Positions 7,043-7,858 of a DNA stretch of 7,858 nt are shown one piece after another (within the stretch, counting starts at the first letter, position 1; the number at the start of each line of letters is the position of its first letter). Position numbers and translations under genes: made by a program. The DNA is from Planctomycetota bacterium (lineage in GTDB: Bacteria > Planctomycetota > Phycisphaerae > UBA1845). Location: the NCBI GenBank assembly GCA_022566435.1, contig JADFIX010000103.1, positions 1-7,858 of the forward strand. Direction: 5' to 3'. The notes beneath the pieces were generated by a model, which did no database searches, was not told the DNA's origin, and saw only the letters and a program-made list of their open reading frames with translations.

Positions 7043-7126
7043 TTTGACATAGGCCAAGGAAAGGGCACCGCCGCGAATTTGCAGTCAACCGTATGGACCG
7101 ACGCGGGTTTCCGCGGGTATCGTGTG
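7043..7126 (-). pseudogene. Remnant of an S9A (prolyl oligopeptidase/oligopeptidase B) gene, 5' region
   Basis: Read leftward, 28 codons align without gaps to codons of the intact peptidase at 4512-4429: 64 of 84 bases (76%) and 16 of 28 residues are identical by hand count. The remnant reads HTIPAETRVGPYG-stop-L then QIRGGALSLAYVK, against RTIHGETRADPYGWL then RNRGGADVLAYLE. The family's conserved Trp codon TGG has become TGA. Similarity stops on both sides, close to the thioredoxin stop codon on the left and 38 bases before the cytochrome gene's end on the right, so only an inner scrap survives and no start codon remains. I infer a decayed second peptidase gene or a partial duplication. Confidence 0.75.
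7102..7115. terminator. Possible bidirectional hairpin between convergent genes
   Basis: CGCGG (7102-7106) pairs with CCGCG (7111-7115) around GTTT, between the convergent thioredoxin and cytochrome genes. No T-run follows on either strand, so termination is uncertain. It lies inside the peptidase remnant. Confidence 0.2.
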
Positions 7127-7164
7127 AAGTTTTCAGCCGGGCGGGAAGCCAACCTCGCCGAACT

Positions 7165-7858
7165 TCAGGGAACCACCATGACCGACCCGTACAGTCTGCC
7201 GGTAAACGCCTGCTGCAGCACGGCAAAATCCACGAGATCGACGGCGCCGTCGCCGTCGATGTCGGCGATACGGCACCTTTCATCCGGCGCGTACTTGCCC
7301 GCCGCGGCCCCCGTGCGGCATCCCACGAAGAATGACCAGTCATGGAGATCGACATCGTTGTCGCCGTCCTGATCAAATTCGACTCGACCGAGCGAATCCA
7401 AAAACGCGATGAGCTGGTTCCGTTCTTGCTTACTCAATTCTCGATACGCTCGCAGGGATGGTCCCGCCTCGCCGTCGTGTGCTTCAATACAGCGCATCGC
7501 ACGCTCCGCCAACGTCGCCCCGGACACCCGACCGTCATGCATGACCGGAAAACGAATCCGAAATCCCCATAGCGGTGTCGTTCGGAATTCGCGACCCTTC
7601 GCCTCACCCTGCACGATACCGTCTCCCAATCGCCCCATGTCATGCAGAAGAAAATCGGAATAGGGCTTGAATTGCCTATGTCGCAGCGCCGCTTCCAAGG
7701 AAGAGTCGTCGGCCGTGCGCCATGTCGCCACATGACACGCCGCACAGCCGATTCTGCCGAACACTTGCTCGCCCTTCATTCCCGAGCGAGGTGTTTGCGG
7801 CGGCGCGGCGAGGTAGCGCTGAAAGTGGGTCACGCGATCCACGAACGTGAACCCTGCG
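7165..7858 (-). CDS. DUF1111 di-heme oxidoreductase (C-terminal part) with C-terminal dockerin domain, 5' end outside window
   Basis: The frame is open to the right edge (upstream codons read AGFTFVDRV), so only the last 230 or so residues are seen. VTHFQRYLAAPPQTPRSG leads to QVFGRIGCAACH, a CXXCH haem c-binding motif (7746-7732). It is followed by YSDFLLHDMGRLGDGIVQG, REFRTTPLWGFRIR and MHDGR, the conserved tail of the DUF1111/COG3488 di-heme cytochrome family related to cytochrome c peroxidases. After LIAFLDSLGRVEF a dockerin-type domain follows (about 7374-7198) with two calcium-loop motifs, DQDGDNDVDLHD and DIDGDGAVDLVD, separated by a Cys-containing linker. Haem attachment requires export. 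Dockerins bind cohesins or help surface attachment; in planctomycetes they often end secreted proteins without a known cellulosome, so the partner is unknown. The ten residues after the dockerin (RLYGSVMVVP) look unstructured. The first haem site and signal peptide should lie outside the window. Confidence 0.88.
   Translation of the reverse strand, partial: AGFTFVDRVTHFQRYLAAPPQTPRSGMKGEQVFGRIGCAACHVATWRTADDSSLEAALRHRQFKPYSDFLLHDMGRLGDGIVQGEAKGREFRTTPLWGFRIRFPVMHDGRVSGATLAERAMRCIEAHDGEAGPSLRAYRELSKQERNQLIAFLDSLGRVEFDQDGDNDVDLHDWSFFVGCRTGAAAGKYAPDERCRIADIDGDGAVDLVDFAVLQQAFTGRLYGSVMVVP

Noticed and set aside
1..7858. CRISPR array, insertion sequence, toxin-antitoxin pair or biosynthetic cluster
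   Set aside because: No regularly spaced repeats, no transposase or integrase motifs, no small paired genes and no biosynthetic enzymes were seen on either strand.

Overview
The window looks like an accessory, secretion-oriented part of a genome with fairly high GC, most likely a planctomycete or a related metagenomic lineage. This is inferred from protein style, not from a marker gene. The indicators are a large secreted right-handed beta-helix protein with Calx-beta/Ig-like modules, a DUF1111 di-heme cytochrome fused to a C-terminal dockerin, and a secreted chain of carboxypeptidase-regulatory-like domains leading into a TlpA-type thioredoxin. No replication, translation or mobility gene is present.

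Layout from left to right: (1) 1-2182, minus strand, is a secreted beta-helix surface protein running off the left edge. Its signal-peptide exon-like start (2182-2048) is out of frame with the 689-codon body (2069-3), and a whole beta-helix unit seems to be missing at the join. (2) 2183-2508 is non-coding and holds an 8-bp perfect inverted repeat and a sequence that folds like the 3' half of a tRNA-Met. (3) 2509-4650, minus, is an intact oligopeptidase B-like S9A serine peptidase with a lipoprotein signal. (4) 4651-5131 is the divergent promoter region. (5) 5132-7036, plus, is one reading frame split by a single in-frame TGA at 6470-6472: the upstream part carries a signal peptide and carboxypeptidase-regulatory-like domains, the downstream part a thioredoxin domain. 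Two strong hairpins follow the TGA. (6) 7043-7126, minus, is an 84-bp remnant of another S9A peptidase gene, 76% identical without gaps to codons near the start of the intact peptidase. (7) 7165-7858, minus, is the C-terminal part of a DUF1111 di-heme cytochrome with a dockerin.

All four protein products appear to be exported: a surface adhesin-like or lyase-like beta-helix, a lipid-anchored peptidase, a periplasmic redox protein and an extracytoplasmic cytochrome. Nothing in the arrangement shows that they form one pathway, since the genes alternate in strand and have wide gaps. I did not find a clear new defence or biosynthetic system. The striking signals are marks of genome rearrangement and decay: a peptidase gene remnant, a tRNA 3' half, a lost beta-helix unit, a 51-bp tandem duplication and an interrupted fusion gene.
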